64,000 bases of DNA from Steinernema hermaphroditum (GCA_030435675.1 CM059621.1:8370001-8434000); one strand, 5' to 3'; positions 11,250 to 25,493 are shown, counted from the first letter of the stretch. The notes: generated from the sequence alone by a model not told the origin. Numbers and translations are program-made.

Positions 11250-13227
11250 CTATATGAAATCTTGACTGGAAGGTAGCTGGAGACAGAGAAGCGCCTGGAG
11301 GTGGCGGTGGATGGTGGTGAAGGAGGGCCTCTGCGCGTCCTCCTTGTGCCAACACGTCACCATCAGCTGGTTGTACAACGCCGTCGAGCAGAAGTCGGGT
11401 TGGCTGAGGTAGGTCTGAACGGAGGGGTGAGGAGCGCTCGACGGAGCTACCGTATACCTTGAGACGTCCGAACTGGGCCATGCTCTGGAGATTGTCGACG
11501 ACCTCGTCGTCCCTTAGGTGGCCGAAGGGCTGCTGGCGACATGCATTGAGGATCTCCCAGAGGGTGACCCCGAAGGCCCACACGTCGGACTTGGTGGTGA
11601 AACGGCCGTGGAGGAGACATTCCCAGGCCATCCAGCGGATGGGGAGCCGGAACTTGCCCTGGATCTTGTAGTAGTCGGCGGAGTAGAGGGGTCGGGCCAT
11701 GCCGAAATCGCCGATCTTGACGGTGCCGTCGGAGTCGACGAGACAGTTCCTGGCGGCGAGGTCGCGGTGCACGAAGTGGCGCGACTCCAGGTAGGACATG
11801 CCTGCGGCCACCTGGGTGGCCACGGAGAGGAGCAGCTCCGAGGAGAGGGAGCTCTGCTGGCGGAGGTACTGGCAGAGGTCGCCGTTCTGCATGAACTCGA
11901 TGATGCAGGAGAGGGGCCCTCCGTCCTCGGAGCACACGCCGATCACCTCCACCACGTTCTGGTGCCGGAGACGACTCATGACGCCGATCTCACGCCGGAA
12001 GTCCTCGACCTTCGTGCTGTCGGAGGCCGTCTTCACCGCCACCAGACGCTTCTCGAGGCGACAGAGGTCGACGGTGCCGAACTCCCCGTGACCCAGCTTC
12101 TCTACGAAATGCACTTTGCTCCGATCGATCTCCACGAGTGAGGAACACAGCGTCTCGTCTCCGTAGCTGACGTACTTCGAGTACGAGGAGAGGGGGCTAC
12201 TGTAATCGAGGATGTTAGAAAAGAAACCGGGATCCAAAAGCTACCATATAGTGGCGGTTCCGGCGTTGTACCAGCTGCTGGAAAGGTCACTGGAGGCGTA
12301 ATGACTCACAGGCTGGGATTTGAGCTGCAGAAGCGGCTGACTCGGCGATCCACAGTCGGGCTCCGCGTATTCACTCGAGGAGTCGGAGGGGGAGTGAATC
12401 GGAGCGTTCTGGAAGGCTGCGTGCTCCATCGTCCCCGGCTGGGAACTGTAGGCCGGGGGCTTCGTCTTCTTCACGGTGCCCGTCTCGATGAGGAGGTGCA
12501 CACCCGGCTTCGAGAAGATCTCCGTCGAGAGCTTCTCGTTGTGGCGTCTGCAGCAGCAGAGGATGTAGAGGAGGGCGCTGAGGGAGGCGAATCCGAGCAG
12601 CAGAGCTGCCAGCACCCCCAAGGAGATCCAGCGGGAGTAGTCGTCGGAGTCGTCGCCAACGGCGAAGTAGGTGAGCGAGTTGGAGTTGAGACGCTGCTCG
12701 ATCTGGATCTCCTCGTCCAGAGGGTCCGAGTAGGCGAAGTTGAACGCCGTCTTGCCTAAAGTTGGAGTTGGCATCAATCGAAACCCCGCCAGAACTCACT
12801 GGATTCGATCTTGATCTCGCTGAGAAGAAGCCACTCGGCCTCGGAGGCGAAGAAGAGCTCGATCCTCATCTCGACGGCGAGACGGTCGGGGACAGGGATG
12901 CGCACCCAGCGCGCCGTCTCGAAGTTCTTGTCGGCGACGTACTCGAACTCGATGATTCGAGGTGAGAAGCGGGAAGTCACCGAGGGTCGGAAGGAGAGGA
13001 CGGCCTTCTCGAAGACGGAGGCGCCGTAGCGATTGAAGTTTGACGTGTGCAGGGAGACGGTGGAGATGTTGCGGCGAGAGGTGAACTCGACGGAAATCGA
13101 GACGGAGGCACCTGAAGAGGCGAAGGGTACTGTAGCCGAGGGCTGATTCTCACTTGGCCCGTCTCGTCGCCATCCGACCCATTTGTGGGGGTGTTTCTCG
13201 AAGTTGTCCTCTCCAGTGACGCCGTCG
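11250..13227 (-). CDS. 5'-truncated discoidin domain receptor kinase, duplicate copy
   Basis: Exons read on the minus strand: 13154-13227 (cut by the duplication junction), 12800-13111, 12245-12755, 11458-12199 and 11250-11414, about 601 codons. It keeps most of the DS-like domain, the membrane helix, the juxtamembrane region and the complete tyrosine kinase. It lacks the signal peptide and the whole discoidin domain. Every coding base agrees with the intact copy at 25732-31307, so there is no decay. At the junction the frame stays open into foreign sequence and meets in-frame ATGs (for example at 13331), so a chimeric N-terminus is possible. Without the normal promoter it may be silent, or it may be an assembly artefact. 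Confidence 0.8.
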
Positions 13228-14483
13228 ACTCGAAGCCGAGCGCTTCCTCGAGGCATCTCTCTGCAACGCCGCCAGGTTAGGTCGAGGTCGCGGATTAGGC
13301 GATTAGGGGTGCCCCTCGAGTCGTTAATCATCGCGGTTTCGCACGCCGATTTGTCGCGCAGCCAGTTGGCCCTAACGGCGCTGTCTCGGGTCAAGAGTTC
13401 ACCAGGCGGAGATCACGTTGATAAACGCATTAGGGGCGAGTACATCTTAATTGATTGAGTGCGACGCGATTGGACTCTCAAGGGCGCTTCTGTACGGATG
13501 ATGATTAGGGCTGACTGAGAGCCTATCTGACATAGTTTGGTAGGCTGGATACGGTAGTAGGTACTTAATGGAGTCCTGAGAAGTGCCTTGACTTGGGAGA
13601 ATTGTGAATCCTGTGCAGTTTGGAATCCCCTAGCAGTCCATCCTCGATCCCTTGTTTTCTTGACATTCTTTTGCCGCTAATCCCCCGGACTACGGTACCC
13701 CGTGCCCACGGCTGATAATTCCCCCTAAGGCCTGTTTACACAGCACCCTCCTTCCCATCAGCTCCGGATATCGGGCTGTTTTCCCTTCTTCGCCCCCAAT
13801 TAGCAATTCATTTGTGCGCAACAATTAGTTGCAATTAGTGGCGACTCCGTAAACACCAAATGTTTGCCGATCTCGACGCTTCGGGCGATGCGCCACAGGT
13901 GCGCACACCGCGGCTATCCGTCATCGGATCCCCTCGGAGCGCTTCGGACGTCTGTCGATCATCAAAAACGCGCCGTGGGGTCGCAGCGGTCACCGCGCGG
14001 CCGAACCCGTGTTCTGGATTAGCCGCCGAAAGCGAACAGAAGCGACAGTTGCCGGGGCAGAGTTCGCCGGTTAGGCGTGTGCGCGAAGGACGCGCCGAGG
14101 GGACAACGGCTATTAATCAGAGGAGGCAGAGGAACAGTGGCCGCGGGCAATAAATAAACATATGTTTCAATCTCACTCTGCCTAATGCAGATGGTTCCCG
14201 CAAAAACCGGATTTTAATCGACCTCGGAGGGAGCCAGAGGAATCCGTCTTCGGATTATTACGGCGATTATTAGGGGATGGATTACGGCAGCCGAGCGGAA
14301 GGGCTAGGCGATGCGGGTGGTGGATGGGGGATAGAGGATGTTTGGTGCTGTGAAATATGAGGTCCTGGACATGCTTATGCCATTTCGGCTCATTTATTTA
14401 TTAGAACTATGAGGTAGATAGACAATGAGCGTCTCGATCGAGTCTGTTTTCTGTAGAAGTGGTTTCACTGAATCGGAACCTCT
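13228..14483. other. Left end of the duplicated unit, no gene recognised
   Basis: These 1,256 bp separate the truncated DDR copy from the part of the right copy that can be aligned inside the window. No coding sequence is supportable. On the minus strand an open frame (from ATG 13331) enters the truncated DDR exon across the junction. Confidence 0.5.
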
Positions 14484-17400
14484 TCAATTTCCCTAGAAGA
14501 GTTTAACCGAAGAAGCCAAAGTGAATCCTCCAAATCGGCTTCCCTGCTTTCTAGGATTAACACCCTTTCTCCCCAATCCCCCATCCTCAAAATTAAACAT
14601 CGTCATCGCATCATCACTTTCGATCATATGGACCAATTTCGCACGTCTCTGCCTCCGGCCCCACTTCCCCTCGGCCCTCGGCTAATGAGAAGAGGCGCCA
14701 CCCGCCCGCCTAATTACGTTCGCATTATCTAACGCCTAAATTAAGAGGATCACTTGATCTTCGGGGCGCGAATCAAACGCATTCTCTGGGGCCAGTAACG
14801 AACCAACCTAGGTTGAGGGCGTCCGAGGCGACGGCGACGAAGACGAGGAGGAGCGAAGAGGCGCCGATCATATCACATATCACTCTGAAACGTTCGAATT
14901 TGCGAACCACATAAAGAGATCTCGCGGCGATCGAGGGGCGCGGGGAGATATGATTGATATCGGACGAGGCGCATCGTAAACAAAAGGCGTTTCTTGGCTG
15001 GGGGCGGGACGCACCACGGACGTCGCCGCCGAGTTTCCTTCCCTGGAAAGCGAAAGCAGGAAGGAGTGGAGCGGAGAGAGGGGCGGTACGGTCTGTTTGT
15101 GAGCCGCGGGGGAGAGTATCAAACACAAATACTCCGAATCGATGGCGATGGCGCAACCCCGAATAGAGATAAGGAACACTTTTATGTTGTTTGTACATCG
15201 GAAATGCCAAAACAACATAGATAAGAACAAGAAGATATTGAAATCATGAGAAGTAAGGCATGACAAATTAGCAGAAAACGTAGGAAATCGGGAAAAGATA
15301 GAAAAAGGAGACATCTCTTAATCTCTTATCTGATCCTTATCAGGAATGAAAATTAGTAAATCTGACATTTTTGGGTGTTCATAGTAAAAGTAAAGCTTAG
15401 AGGGCTAGTCCTTCAATTCGGTTCGCCTTAGATGGATGTCTGAAATATCTGAAAAACTAGAAGTTGTACCAACAAAAATTATGAGATTTGTATGAGATTT
15501 ATGAATGAGACAAGAGATTTAAGGCTATCGATCCTGACGATCCAAAAGAAATACAGTGGTCCAAAAAGTGGAGTCTCACGGAGAGACCCCACCGGTCGGC
15601 TCAAAAAGTTTGCCGAGGACCCTAAGCCCTGTTAACACGGGACGTAGTTCACGCCTAATCCGAAGTCCAACAAGAGAAGGCGTCTGCAAACAGCATTCTG
15701 CAAATAAGACCTACTTCTACTCTCCTCAAAAGCGTGAATTTTCGTCCAAAAAGTGCCCAAAAACGGGTTTCCAGGGGGTGTGAGCACATCGAATCGGTGG
15801 TCAGCTGCCCTCCGCTCGAGGCGTTAGGCATGCACCTCGGGCCGATGCAAACATCATAAATGCAAAGGAGGGCTGGCCGCGAACAGCTGACTCGTCGGCG
15901 CCGATGAGCGCCGCGCAATTAGGCGCCGCCGCTAGGGGTGCTCTCGTGGCGTACAAAAACGCGATCTGTGAAATATGCGCGCGAGGGGAGAATGTGACAT
16001 GACGTTAGGAGGGCTCGGAACGGCCATAAGCCCGAGAGCAAATATTTGGCGGCAGCCGACGGTAGCGAGAGATGTGACTAATCGGAGGGAAAGTGATTCT
16101 TGGGGACCCTGAGGGGGAGCCATGTATTATGCAAGTGATTAGGGCGCGCGATACAGGAAAACGACTCTGAATGCGAACGCTGCGTGTGGACAATGGCCGA
16201 CGCGGGAATTATTCACGCTTTGGGTAAACGCGGCTAAAAGGGGTAAACGCGTGAGGAGTGACTGATGAGGGGGCCGAAGAGAAGGTGTAAAGCGGAGATG
16301 TATCGGTCGGGAGCTAATTGGTGGGAATCGAACTTCTTCGATTTGGACAAAAAGAAGGCCGAGGACATATGGCCGCGAAGTGGCAAAGAGTCGCCACTTC
16401 GCGGGACATAAATTCTTAGATCTTCTGGAGGACGGTGTATCAGAGAAATCGCAGTGATCGGTGTCATTTTTAAAAAAATTTACAAGGATATACTACTGAA
16501 GTTTTCATGTCGATGGCGATCGGTCGGGTCGTCCACTCGCCCTCTCAGAATGAGTTGAGTGAGCGGTCGTTCTCGGCTGCGGTTGTTCGCATAATGATCG
16601 ACCAGTTCCAATCTGTCGTAGAACGAAAGCCGAACCAGATCTCGCCAAGAAGACCTTCAGAACAACCCGCACTACCCTCTCAAACAGGAGAATTGCTCCG
16701 ACGTCGGAGCCCAAAGCTTCAAAAAGCTGCGCTTCACCACATTAGGACTACTTCCAGATTTAGCCTCTTTGCCGCTTAGCCGAAAAAAAGAGAATATGTG
16801 GTCGTTTCTAAGTTGTGATGCATAATGATACATCGTAAATATTGTGAAAATAGTGATACCGTATAAAACCGATAGAAAGTAACCGATATTTGTGTCGGTA
16901 GCGATCGGTCGGATCGTCAGTTCAGTAAAAATGAAATATAAAATAATAAATAACCTCCTTAAAAACAGACAGTCTGTAGAATAGACAGACAGCTTTCTTC
17001 TATCTTTCTACCTACAATAGAAGCTTTCAACCAAATATGCAGACCGACAGACAAAATTCGCCGATTGAAATAAGACAGACAGAGAGACAGATTGTCTGCA
17101 AAATTAAATTTTTATCGCGCGATTCATTTGTGCCGGTGGCGATCGGTCGTCCGTTCTCTCAGAAATGAGTTGAGTGAGCGGTCGTTTTCGGCCATTGCTT
17201 TAAGGTAAAGAAAGATCTACTGGAATAGGAAGGAGTTGATCTGTGAAACGTTGATCAGAGTCTCAACGGAGTCCAAACTTTGTCACTTAGTCGAGGCAAA
17301 ACCATTTCTGGGACACAAACGCACAAAGAAACCGGCAAAGTGCACGTGGAAGTGACAGCCAATTGAGTCAATTGGCAAAACTCGAGACGTCGAATTCGAT

Positions 17401-19227
17401 TACTTTCTCAAAAAAACTTTCCGTTCGAGTACTTCCGCTTTGGGGGAGACCTCAAAGAATCGGCAGGTCTCACTGAAATGTCCAACTGGAGACAGAATGA
17501 ACTAATAGAGTCGTGCAGAAGTGACGTGCGGAAGGGGGCACATGATTTATCTCAATAGTGCACCCATAAAACAACCGGGAATTTGCGTGGAGGTCCCGTG
17601 CACACTTAATCACGGTCCCGAGACATGATTCCGAAGAAGGCACGGTGAATCAGAGTGTTTTGACGCAAATCGCAAAAATCGATTTCGATCGAAATTTTGA
17701 AAAGCAAACAGAAAGAGAACAGGGAATGCATTCCGATCGCCTCGAAAGGACTCAAAAACGGCGCCGCAACAGGATTTGCAAATAATCGACTCCGCCGATC
17801 ACACTCCGTTGGCCATTCCGGTCACTCGCGTGTCAAACCCGACGAGCTGTCGGGCTTCTCTCATCGCTTATGCATTGTGGCGCCGCGGACCGTTTCCTTC
17901 GATCTGATAAGCGCCGCTCCCCGAAGGGCCTCGGTAGCGTCGCCACAGAGGAATTACGCGTTCGTTGACGCGAAAACCGCCAGAGCCCTAATCTCCGCGT
18001 TCGATCGAACGAAAACAACGATAAACTTGGCGGTTTGCATCACTCACGACGACACTTCCGACCCCAGATTATGGAGGTAACCATTTAGGGGAGGTCAAAG
18101 AGGGAGATCAGTGATGACGGGAAAAGTTTGAACATGGCTTTAACGCTTTCTTTTACTGCGTGAATATGTTTATCCGTTTGTTGACACGTCGCGAGATCTC
18201 TAGACGTTTAGATGCGCGGCAAAAGAAACAACAGATGGCTGAGATAAGGATCCGAATGGCGCCTCTGTAAAAACAACGTGACAGCCCGGAAAGGACGATT
18301 TAGGATCTCCTTAGGGTCTTTCTGTTCATAGAATACAGAGTAATTTTTAGAAAACTCGTGTGTGGTCCCTAATAAAACAGCTAAATACCAACAGAATATT
18401 ACCAAGAAATGTCATCCTTTAAGGGCTATAAACTTAGAATCTAAAAATCGAATTCGATTCGGTTAGCCATGTCAGAAAGACTCAGAAAGTTTCCTTCGAA
18501 GCTTGCATGAAAACACTAAATTCCGAAATTCCGGTTTCGATTAATTTCATTGTTTTCAAACGTGCTCTATCAAACATAGAATCAATCCACTCAAATCATC
18601 GAATCGATAGTCAGTGACAAACTCCAAAATGTGACTGTGAGAAAGGCACAATAAAAACAGCGATAAATCTCTCCCAAACTTTCCTCCTCCGAGCCTCGCT
18701 CCGCCTCGCCAGACTCTCCGCAACAGCAAACAGTGCAACTCTGCAACCAAAAGGCGCCCTTCGAGTCCGTAGGGGGAAAGGGAAAGTGCGCCCTTGAAGA
18801 CCCTCGAAGTGGCGAAAAAAGAGTTGCGAGTCGTGCGCGTCGATACGCGCATCCTTCTTCGCCACGCCTGGCCAAATCAAATGCAAAGCGAAAAGAAACT
18901 TTAAACTCGGGATGATGCATCACTGCGGAGAGCGTGGCAGGCGGCGATCGCGCCACAGGGCGTTAATCCAATTAAGCGAGGGCGAATCAAGGATCGTCGA
19001 GAGGACTCGATTGCGCGAACGCCAACCTCGTTGGCGACACAAAGCTGTTGGACAAACACTCGGCGCTTAATTGCGCACAAAAACGGAGATTGGAGGGTGA
19101 GGGAGAGGGTGGGGCGGGGGTTAATCAAGTTTCCAGGATTATGGCCCTTGGCGGGGAGAATTGTAAAAGTGTGAATTATCGGTTAGGAAACAAATATATA
19201 AGGTGACTAACAGCAAGAAAAAGATTC
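14484..19227. other. Intergenic DNA of the right copy, no gene recognised
   Basis: Exact repeat of 1-4744, including the 12-bp-stem hairpin (16373-16404) and the short GCGATCGGTCG repeat cluster (16507-17193). No coding sequence is supportable. Confidence 0.5.
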
Positions 19228-19300
19228 CGACCTCGGCAGGATTCGAACCTGCAATCTTCGGTTCCGTAGACCGACGCGTTATCCATTGCGCCACGAGGCC
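19228..19300 (-). tRNA. tRNA-Arg (anticodon ACG), right copy
   Basis: Identical to the gene at 4745-4817. The cloverleaf, the anticodon loop CTACGGA and the A and B boxes are intact, so the duplication gives a second functional-looking gene. Confidence 0.95.
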
Positions 19301-19364
19301 ACACATTTATAACTTCGTCTGCTCAATAGGAACATGTTCATTGCCTTCGAGTGAAACGATACTC

Positions 19365-19799
19365 TTAAGGGCCATTTATAGTCTGCGCGACACAAAACCC
19401 CTTTTTTGTGTCGCTTAGCTTGTCTACGCGTGACTATATATGCAAAACCAAATAAAACTGCACAGTCATGATGCTTTCGGATCGGGCTATCAAACCAACA
19501 AAAGAAAAAAATTGTGGGACATGACATGTAGGTTAACTTAACTGTCGCTTAGCTTTAACTTGACTGTCGCTTAGCTACGCGACACAGCTGCGCGACAGTC
19601 AAGTTAAAGCTAAGCGACAGTTAAGTTAACCTACGCAAAGTCAACCTAAAAATTTTTTATGCTAATGATTTTATATCCCGATCCGAAAGCATCATCACTG
19701 TGCAGTTTTATTTGGTTTTGCGTACATAGTCACGCGTAGACAAGCTAAGCGACACAAAAAAGGGGTTTTGTGTCGCGCAGACTATAAATGGCCCTTTAA
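19365..19799. mobile_element. TTAA-flanked palindromic element (MITE-like), right copy
   Basis: Identical to 4882-5316. It moved as part of the large duplication rather than by its own transposition, because the flanking sequences are identical too. Confidence 0.75.
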
Positions 19800-22700
19800 G
19801 GAGAAAATAAACGAAAAAAAGAAGCGGAACGCGTTAAACGAAAACAATTCTATTCCAATTTTTTTTCTTCCGACCATATCGCTTTTGTGCTTATATAACA
19901 CACGTCTAAATAATAAATAATACAGTACACGAATACTTATTGGCACACCATAAACAAATATAACTATTACCATTAAATTGAAAAAGAAGAAGGTGTTGCT
20001 CTTTTCGTAGTGTCATGCATGTATCGCCACTAGAGAGATGCTCCATCCGGTCTCCACCCTAGAGAGAATCTCTTTCACACATCTCTGAATAACCATTCGA
20101 ATAAATCAACAACTCCTTCAAGAGGCTCGTGTGTCAAAACCAACGATATCGCAAAGAAAAGTCGTTAAATCTCGCTTCGGAGGAAAGCCTCTGGATCAAC
20201 AATGGCGATTCCATTCAAAGTGCCCGGCAACCCTGGTGGAGGACAGAAGATTCCGATTCGATTAGCGGAATCGCTTCGCGGGAACTTGTTGATTCGCGTG
20301 CCCGGCAGCTTGTTTGTAGTTCCCCGGAGGGTTGCGTGACTCGCGAAACTTGCAAATTGGGAATTTTTGACAATCGTCGATGAAACAGAACTCGGTCTCT
20401 GTCAGCCAAGTTGACTAAAGGCGCCGCGACGGAGTCTTTTGGGAGGGGCTGACGGCTCCATTATAACTCAAAAGGCGAATGTTGCGAGGGCCGCGGGTGA
20501 GTAATCGCGCTAATGGGTGTAATGCCGTCGCCGCGGCGGCGAAATCGCGTCGGAATGCGCAGTCCTAGGCGGAAAACGGCGAAAAGAGGCGACTTGGGGG
20601 CAGATGGCTGCCTCTTTACGACCCGTCGGATCGTATAGTTAGGGAGGATCGTCGAGGATTCGACGCTTCGTTTCACAGATCAGCGAAACCGAAAGGCGCC
20701 GCGGGGAACGACCCGAAAGGGGCCGGATATGGGTGCACGGATGAGGTGGTGGAGGGTAATGAAGAGGAAGAAGGGAGAGTTTCTGAGGAACAGGCGATGC
20801 TGAACACTTCGAAGTATTCCAAAAGACAACAAAACGCCTTTTACAGTCCTAAGAACTTCCAATCGGACCACGGACTGTACGTGTCCACAGGGAACGAAGG
20901 ACCCCATAAATGTAGTATTTACCTTTGATATCGCAGAGTCAACAGCAGTAAAGCGCCGCATTTCTGAGTACATAAACAGTGAGTCGGATGATCCCCGTTT
21001 GGCGCTGGCGGCACTCGACGTCGTAAAACGGTTGTCGCTCACACATTGCGTCTTTGATAAAGCAGCAGAATCGTCGATAAGACAGACTCGGGAGGGCCGA
21101 ATCAGGGGTGGCAACAGATGTTGCTGCAGGTTAATGGGATTGGGTCGTGAAAGGCAATGCCTGGCGATAAGCAAGCTGGTGATTTCAGTGATTCTACAGC
21201 TATCAGAGGAGAAAGGGAATAATCAAACGCCGATTCTACTTATAATTAAATTATTATCGCTGAAAGCCGGTCCATAAAAGTTCCTTTCAATACAGTCAAC
21301 CTTCAAAATCATAGATTAGAATCTAAAATATAGTGTGGACAACGGACGGATCCACCCGACCCATCTCGGCACGCGAAAAACAGCTTTTCGGGTGCAAGAA
21401 GCTGTCCACTATAGGATGCAAAAGGGATGTTTATTTGTCCCCAAAAACATATGTCCCGCGCGCTTTAATGGGATTAAAGGGCCGCCGAGAACATCGCCGC
21501 CAGAGCGTGCCCAGATAATCGGACCTAATTTTGGATATCGCAGACGGCGGCGGCGGTCACGGCACGCTTCTCCGAGGCGCGCATCTATCACGCATGATAA
21601 ACGGGCCGCGGAATGCCTCCGCAGCCACAACAACAACGTGCATAAATCATGCGGTCATCCCGCCTCGTGATGACCGCCACCGCTTTTCGGCTCTGCGGCC
21701 CTCAGGCTGTAAATAATTCACCGTGTTGACAGTGAGGCCGATGCCCAGGTGGGCCATGCGACGGTAAACGCCGTCCCACAGGAGTGACTAAGCGCCAGAC
21801 GGAAGAGCAATTAGCCACGTTGCTGGAATATTCATGGAAGAGTGGTTGGGAGTAGGGGATGATCACGGGATATTTTGCGGGGAACGACCTTTTTGGACAG
21901 GTTCAGATGATCAAAAAGGGTCGTTTGGGCTGGACTGTGCTCTTCGAATTTTCGTGCTTCACTGATCAGTTGAGTCTGCAGAGGAGTTATGGAATGTTCC
22001 GCCTGTCAGATCTTGTCGTTCGATTGAAAAGAAATTCCTGTTCTGAATGCTTGAATATTCGAAAATGAGACATGTTTATTGGAGAACACAGAAATCACAT
22101 GGCTGGTGTAGTATGTTAATGAGGAATAAGCGTTCAAACATCGAGAGAATTTCACTGATATCCATATTTGTAAGCAATATTTTGTTCCGATCCGAATATA
22201 AAGCAATCGAAGTCAATACTCTGGATTCACGACCCAATTGGTCCACGGAAAGCGAAACGATGTTTGGATACGAAAATGAAAGCGTCCGGAGGAGGCCGCC
22301 GGTGCCACCGTTATCTTATCGAAGAAGGCGAAGAAGCAGTCGTTTTTGCAAACTCCCTCGGAGCGAAGTGCTAAAGTCCAGAAGTGTGGAACTGATCGAA
22401 AAACGTTAAGTCGACTAATCGGTGCTAATCGGCCGTGTTAGTAGAGCGCCGAGGAACAATTGGCGGCTGAAAGACACTTCCTGGGTCGGTCAGTCGGTGA
22501 ATGAGCATCAGATGCAGGATCATAGGACACGACATTCTAAGAAGCACTCGAAGTGGCCCTCTCCCATGGCCTTTCTGGAGTCTCTGCGGATTGATTGTGT
22601 CCGGTCATTTGTGGATCGATAGAGACTATCTGCACGTGAAGGAACAGACTTTTTGTTGCAGGTTATTCAGGAAATTCCGTAATTTTGACCAAACTCTTTT

Positions 22701-23904
22701 TTTTTTTTACCAAAATGTCACCCTGTGTGGTCCTCCGTACTAGTATTGCTTCTTCTATTCTTTAAAATTTATTTATTTAACGTATTTCCATAGCATTTTC
22801 GAGCTCAACGACATCTTCAGATTCTTGGGAGTCCTCTGGTCTTCTGGATTCGTGTGCAGGGGTCCAGTCCGAATCTTCTTACCTGCCTACCCTAGCGATC
22901 TTTCCTACAAGCCCTTTCATCTTCCCGAGCCATGAAAACATAATATTCTGCAGGTTAGCCGCATCGTCTCAGCGAATCAATTGTTCACACTACCGTATTG
23001 TACATAAAGAGTTTGTGCGACACTGTGTGGAGGCAGGAAGAGTGGCATCCCTCATACTGTTAGTGGCGAAGCAAGATGCGAGGAATTCTGTCACAGTTCA
23101 TGAAAGTCACGAGAACAGCGGGTACAAACTTTAACATTAAGTTCAGCTTTGACGTATTTGAAAGCATGATCGAGAAGAAACAGGTCTTAACGTGCCGGAA
23201 ATCTCTCGGCGGAGTCATCGTCACCTTCCCGATGCAGATGCTTTTAGACTACGAGCCATAGATGCAGCTCAGAAAGCGCTAAGGTGCGAAGAATCCTCGT
23301 GTCACCCGTTGCTCCTACAAGGATCCAGAAACAGTATAATTAGTGAACTTCCTTTGTTATGTCAGTCCGGCACTCTTATAGGGATAAAGCCGGGCTTTTC
23401 ATGTGTGTTTCGCAGTTGTGATGGGCAAACATACTTTATCTTACATCTCAATTAAGTAATGCTGCTGCAAACAGAGCGCTGTGTTCCTAGCCCCGATCAT
23501 TAACGACGGTCGCCATCTGACACTATAGTAACTCGTATCTCGATGCCGAATCATGAAGTTCGATGGAATGGACAAGCATAAGTCACAGACGTGCATAGGA
23601 CACAGAATGCAACGCAACTCATTGAACAAAAGCTGGTTACAAAGCGTCTCATTATTCATGAAACGGCCCAATACGTGAAACACTTAGCCAAAACAACTCT
23701 CGGTCCCTATTTTAGTCCCCAACTCAATTGACCGCCAATACAAACGCGGCGCCCAAGTACGTCCACGAGTGAACTTTGCCGCGAACCGGAGCTGACTTTC
23801 ATTCTTATAATTGTTTTCCTCGCGGGAAACGCCTCGCTCATTTGCTTCCCCCTCCACACCTAAGTAATTGGGTCCTTGCGTCGACGCAGCTCCTCTCTCC
23901 GGCC
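19800..23904. other. Intergenic DNA of the right copy, no gene recognised
   Basis: Repeat of 5317-9422 with one T fewer in the poly-T run near 22697. No coding sequence is supportable. Confidence 0.5.
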
Positions 23905-25493
23905 ATGTTCTCGTGTGTCATCTGCCTCTCCTTACTCGTCTATGACCTGGTGGTCGTGGCACGTGGCGACCTGAGCGACTTGTGTCACACCCACGACGGT
24001 CCCAGTCCGGAGAGGTTGATCGTGGCCTGCAACGTTTCACTCGCCCTCGAAGAAGACGTCGACTTGTGCCAGAGGATTGTAGAGCTGAGGGGACAGAGCG
24101 GACTCTGTCGACTGAAGGTGAGATTCAAAAGAGAGCGAACAGAACTCAACATCTTTCTGTTTGTGCATCCACGTCAACATCCAATTAGTCTTCAGTCGAC
24201 GCGGTTGCATTCTCTAACCGAGCTTGTTATGCGTATCCATCACAACACGTAGCAGATCTGTGAACTATTAAAAGACACTCAAGAACGATATTCTGTCAAA
24301 TTCCAGCCGTTCCCTACCGTTCGATTTTCTATGAAAATGACGCTGAACGGGCAGACTCACATCATAAACGCCTATTTTAACCGTAAAACACGAACAGCGG
24401 ACAGAGAAGCCAATTTTCCTTTAGTGCAGGCGATAACGTAGGTGGCTTTAAAAGATAGGAAACAGGCCCTTGCGATGCGATACACATTGTGTCTCATACC
24501 CTTCAACGTATTCCATGTAGAAAGGACATGTATTTCCATTCTGGATCCACTTATAAGAGAAAACAAAATGCTAAATGTAGCTAGACTGTCTCCGAGGTCT
24601 CATTTTAGACGTCTTGAAGGATGGACGTATTCACTTTTACCGATCTGTCTCCGAACGACCAGTCTGAACATGCAGTAGCGTCCGCAATAAAGGCATACTC
24701 TGTACTGTCTGAGGCACGTCTCAAGGGCCTAAGAAGATGTGCCTTTCTGTCTCTCATCTGCTTTGTGCCACCGGTCAACCGAGGCGCTCTATCCGAATGA
24801 CCCTTTAGAGATTACAAAACAGACGAGACATAAATGTCTTCGCGACTCTTAGACTGACTTTCCCCATTCCTTCTTAACGTGAACCTCTTTTGTCTAGAAA
24901 TTCGGACCTGACATATAAATGCCTCCATTTGGGTACTGGGCACTGAAACTCTTTCAGCAAGTACAATCAATATCAGAGAAGCACTTAGAATCGCTCCCTA
25001 CTCAGTTTCGTTTTTAGACCTCCAGCAGCACAGAGTACACCCTTCCAGGCCGTTCCCAGGTGAAGTCCAACGTCGTTGTATGCCATTGCGGTACGTTCTC
25101 CTCTGTCCCTCCACCTCTCCCCACCTTCAGTCACCTCCCCTTCCCGAGGAAAACGCGACGCGCCCCCTTCGGCGCCGACGACCGTCGCCCCCCAAGTTTC
25201 CACTAATCGCCACGTCACGCGCAAACGTAAAAACAACTTTTTTCGTTCCGTTCCGTGGAAAACAGTTTTTTGTAGGACTGAAGGAAGGAGTGAATGCCAC
25301 GACGACACCTGTTACTCGTCCCGGTGTGACACCCCTCCCTGGAACCACGAAGTCCCTTGGCGCGCCTCCTTCTGTCCCTACCGTAGTCGGAGCAGCGACC
25401 ACACAGGCACCGACGACGACTACGAAAGGAACGGGCAGGGTGGTCTTCGGCCTTTTCACTTCGATTCTCTCGTTTATTCTTTTATGTGAGTGA
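23905..25493 (+). CDS. Small secreted, probably GPI-anchored Cys-rich protein (right copy)
   Basis: Exons 23905-24117, 25018-25090 and 25276-25493, identical to the gene at 9423-11011 and giving the same 167-aa product: signal peptide, six-Cys ectodomain, Thr/Pro stalk and hydrophobic GPI-type tail. The whole gene and at least 9.4 kb of upstream DNA are duplicated, so both copies should be equally expressible. Family unknown. Confidence 0.65.

Larger units (their letters stand above)
1..13227. repeat. Left copy of a large direct tandem duplication (partial)
   Basis: This stretch matches 14484-27709 base for base apart from one T in a poly-T run near 8214. The offset is 14483 before that run and 14482 after it, and all open frames translate identically in both copies. 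The match ends exactly at 13227 inside an exon of the DDR kinase gene. The window opens inside the copy, so its true left end lies about 1,255 bp outside. Near-perfect identity means either a very recent duplication or a false duplication made by assembly. Confidence 0.93.

Noticed and set aside
11518..12141. 207-codon open frame on the plus strand opposite the DDR kinase exon
   Set aside because: It is the antisense shadow of the GC-rich kinase exon; the minus-strand frame carries all kinase motifs.
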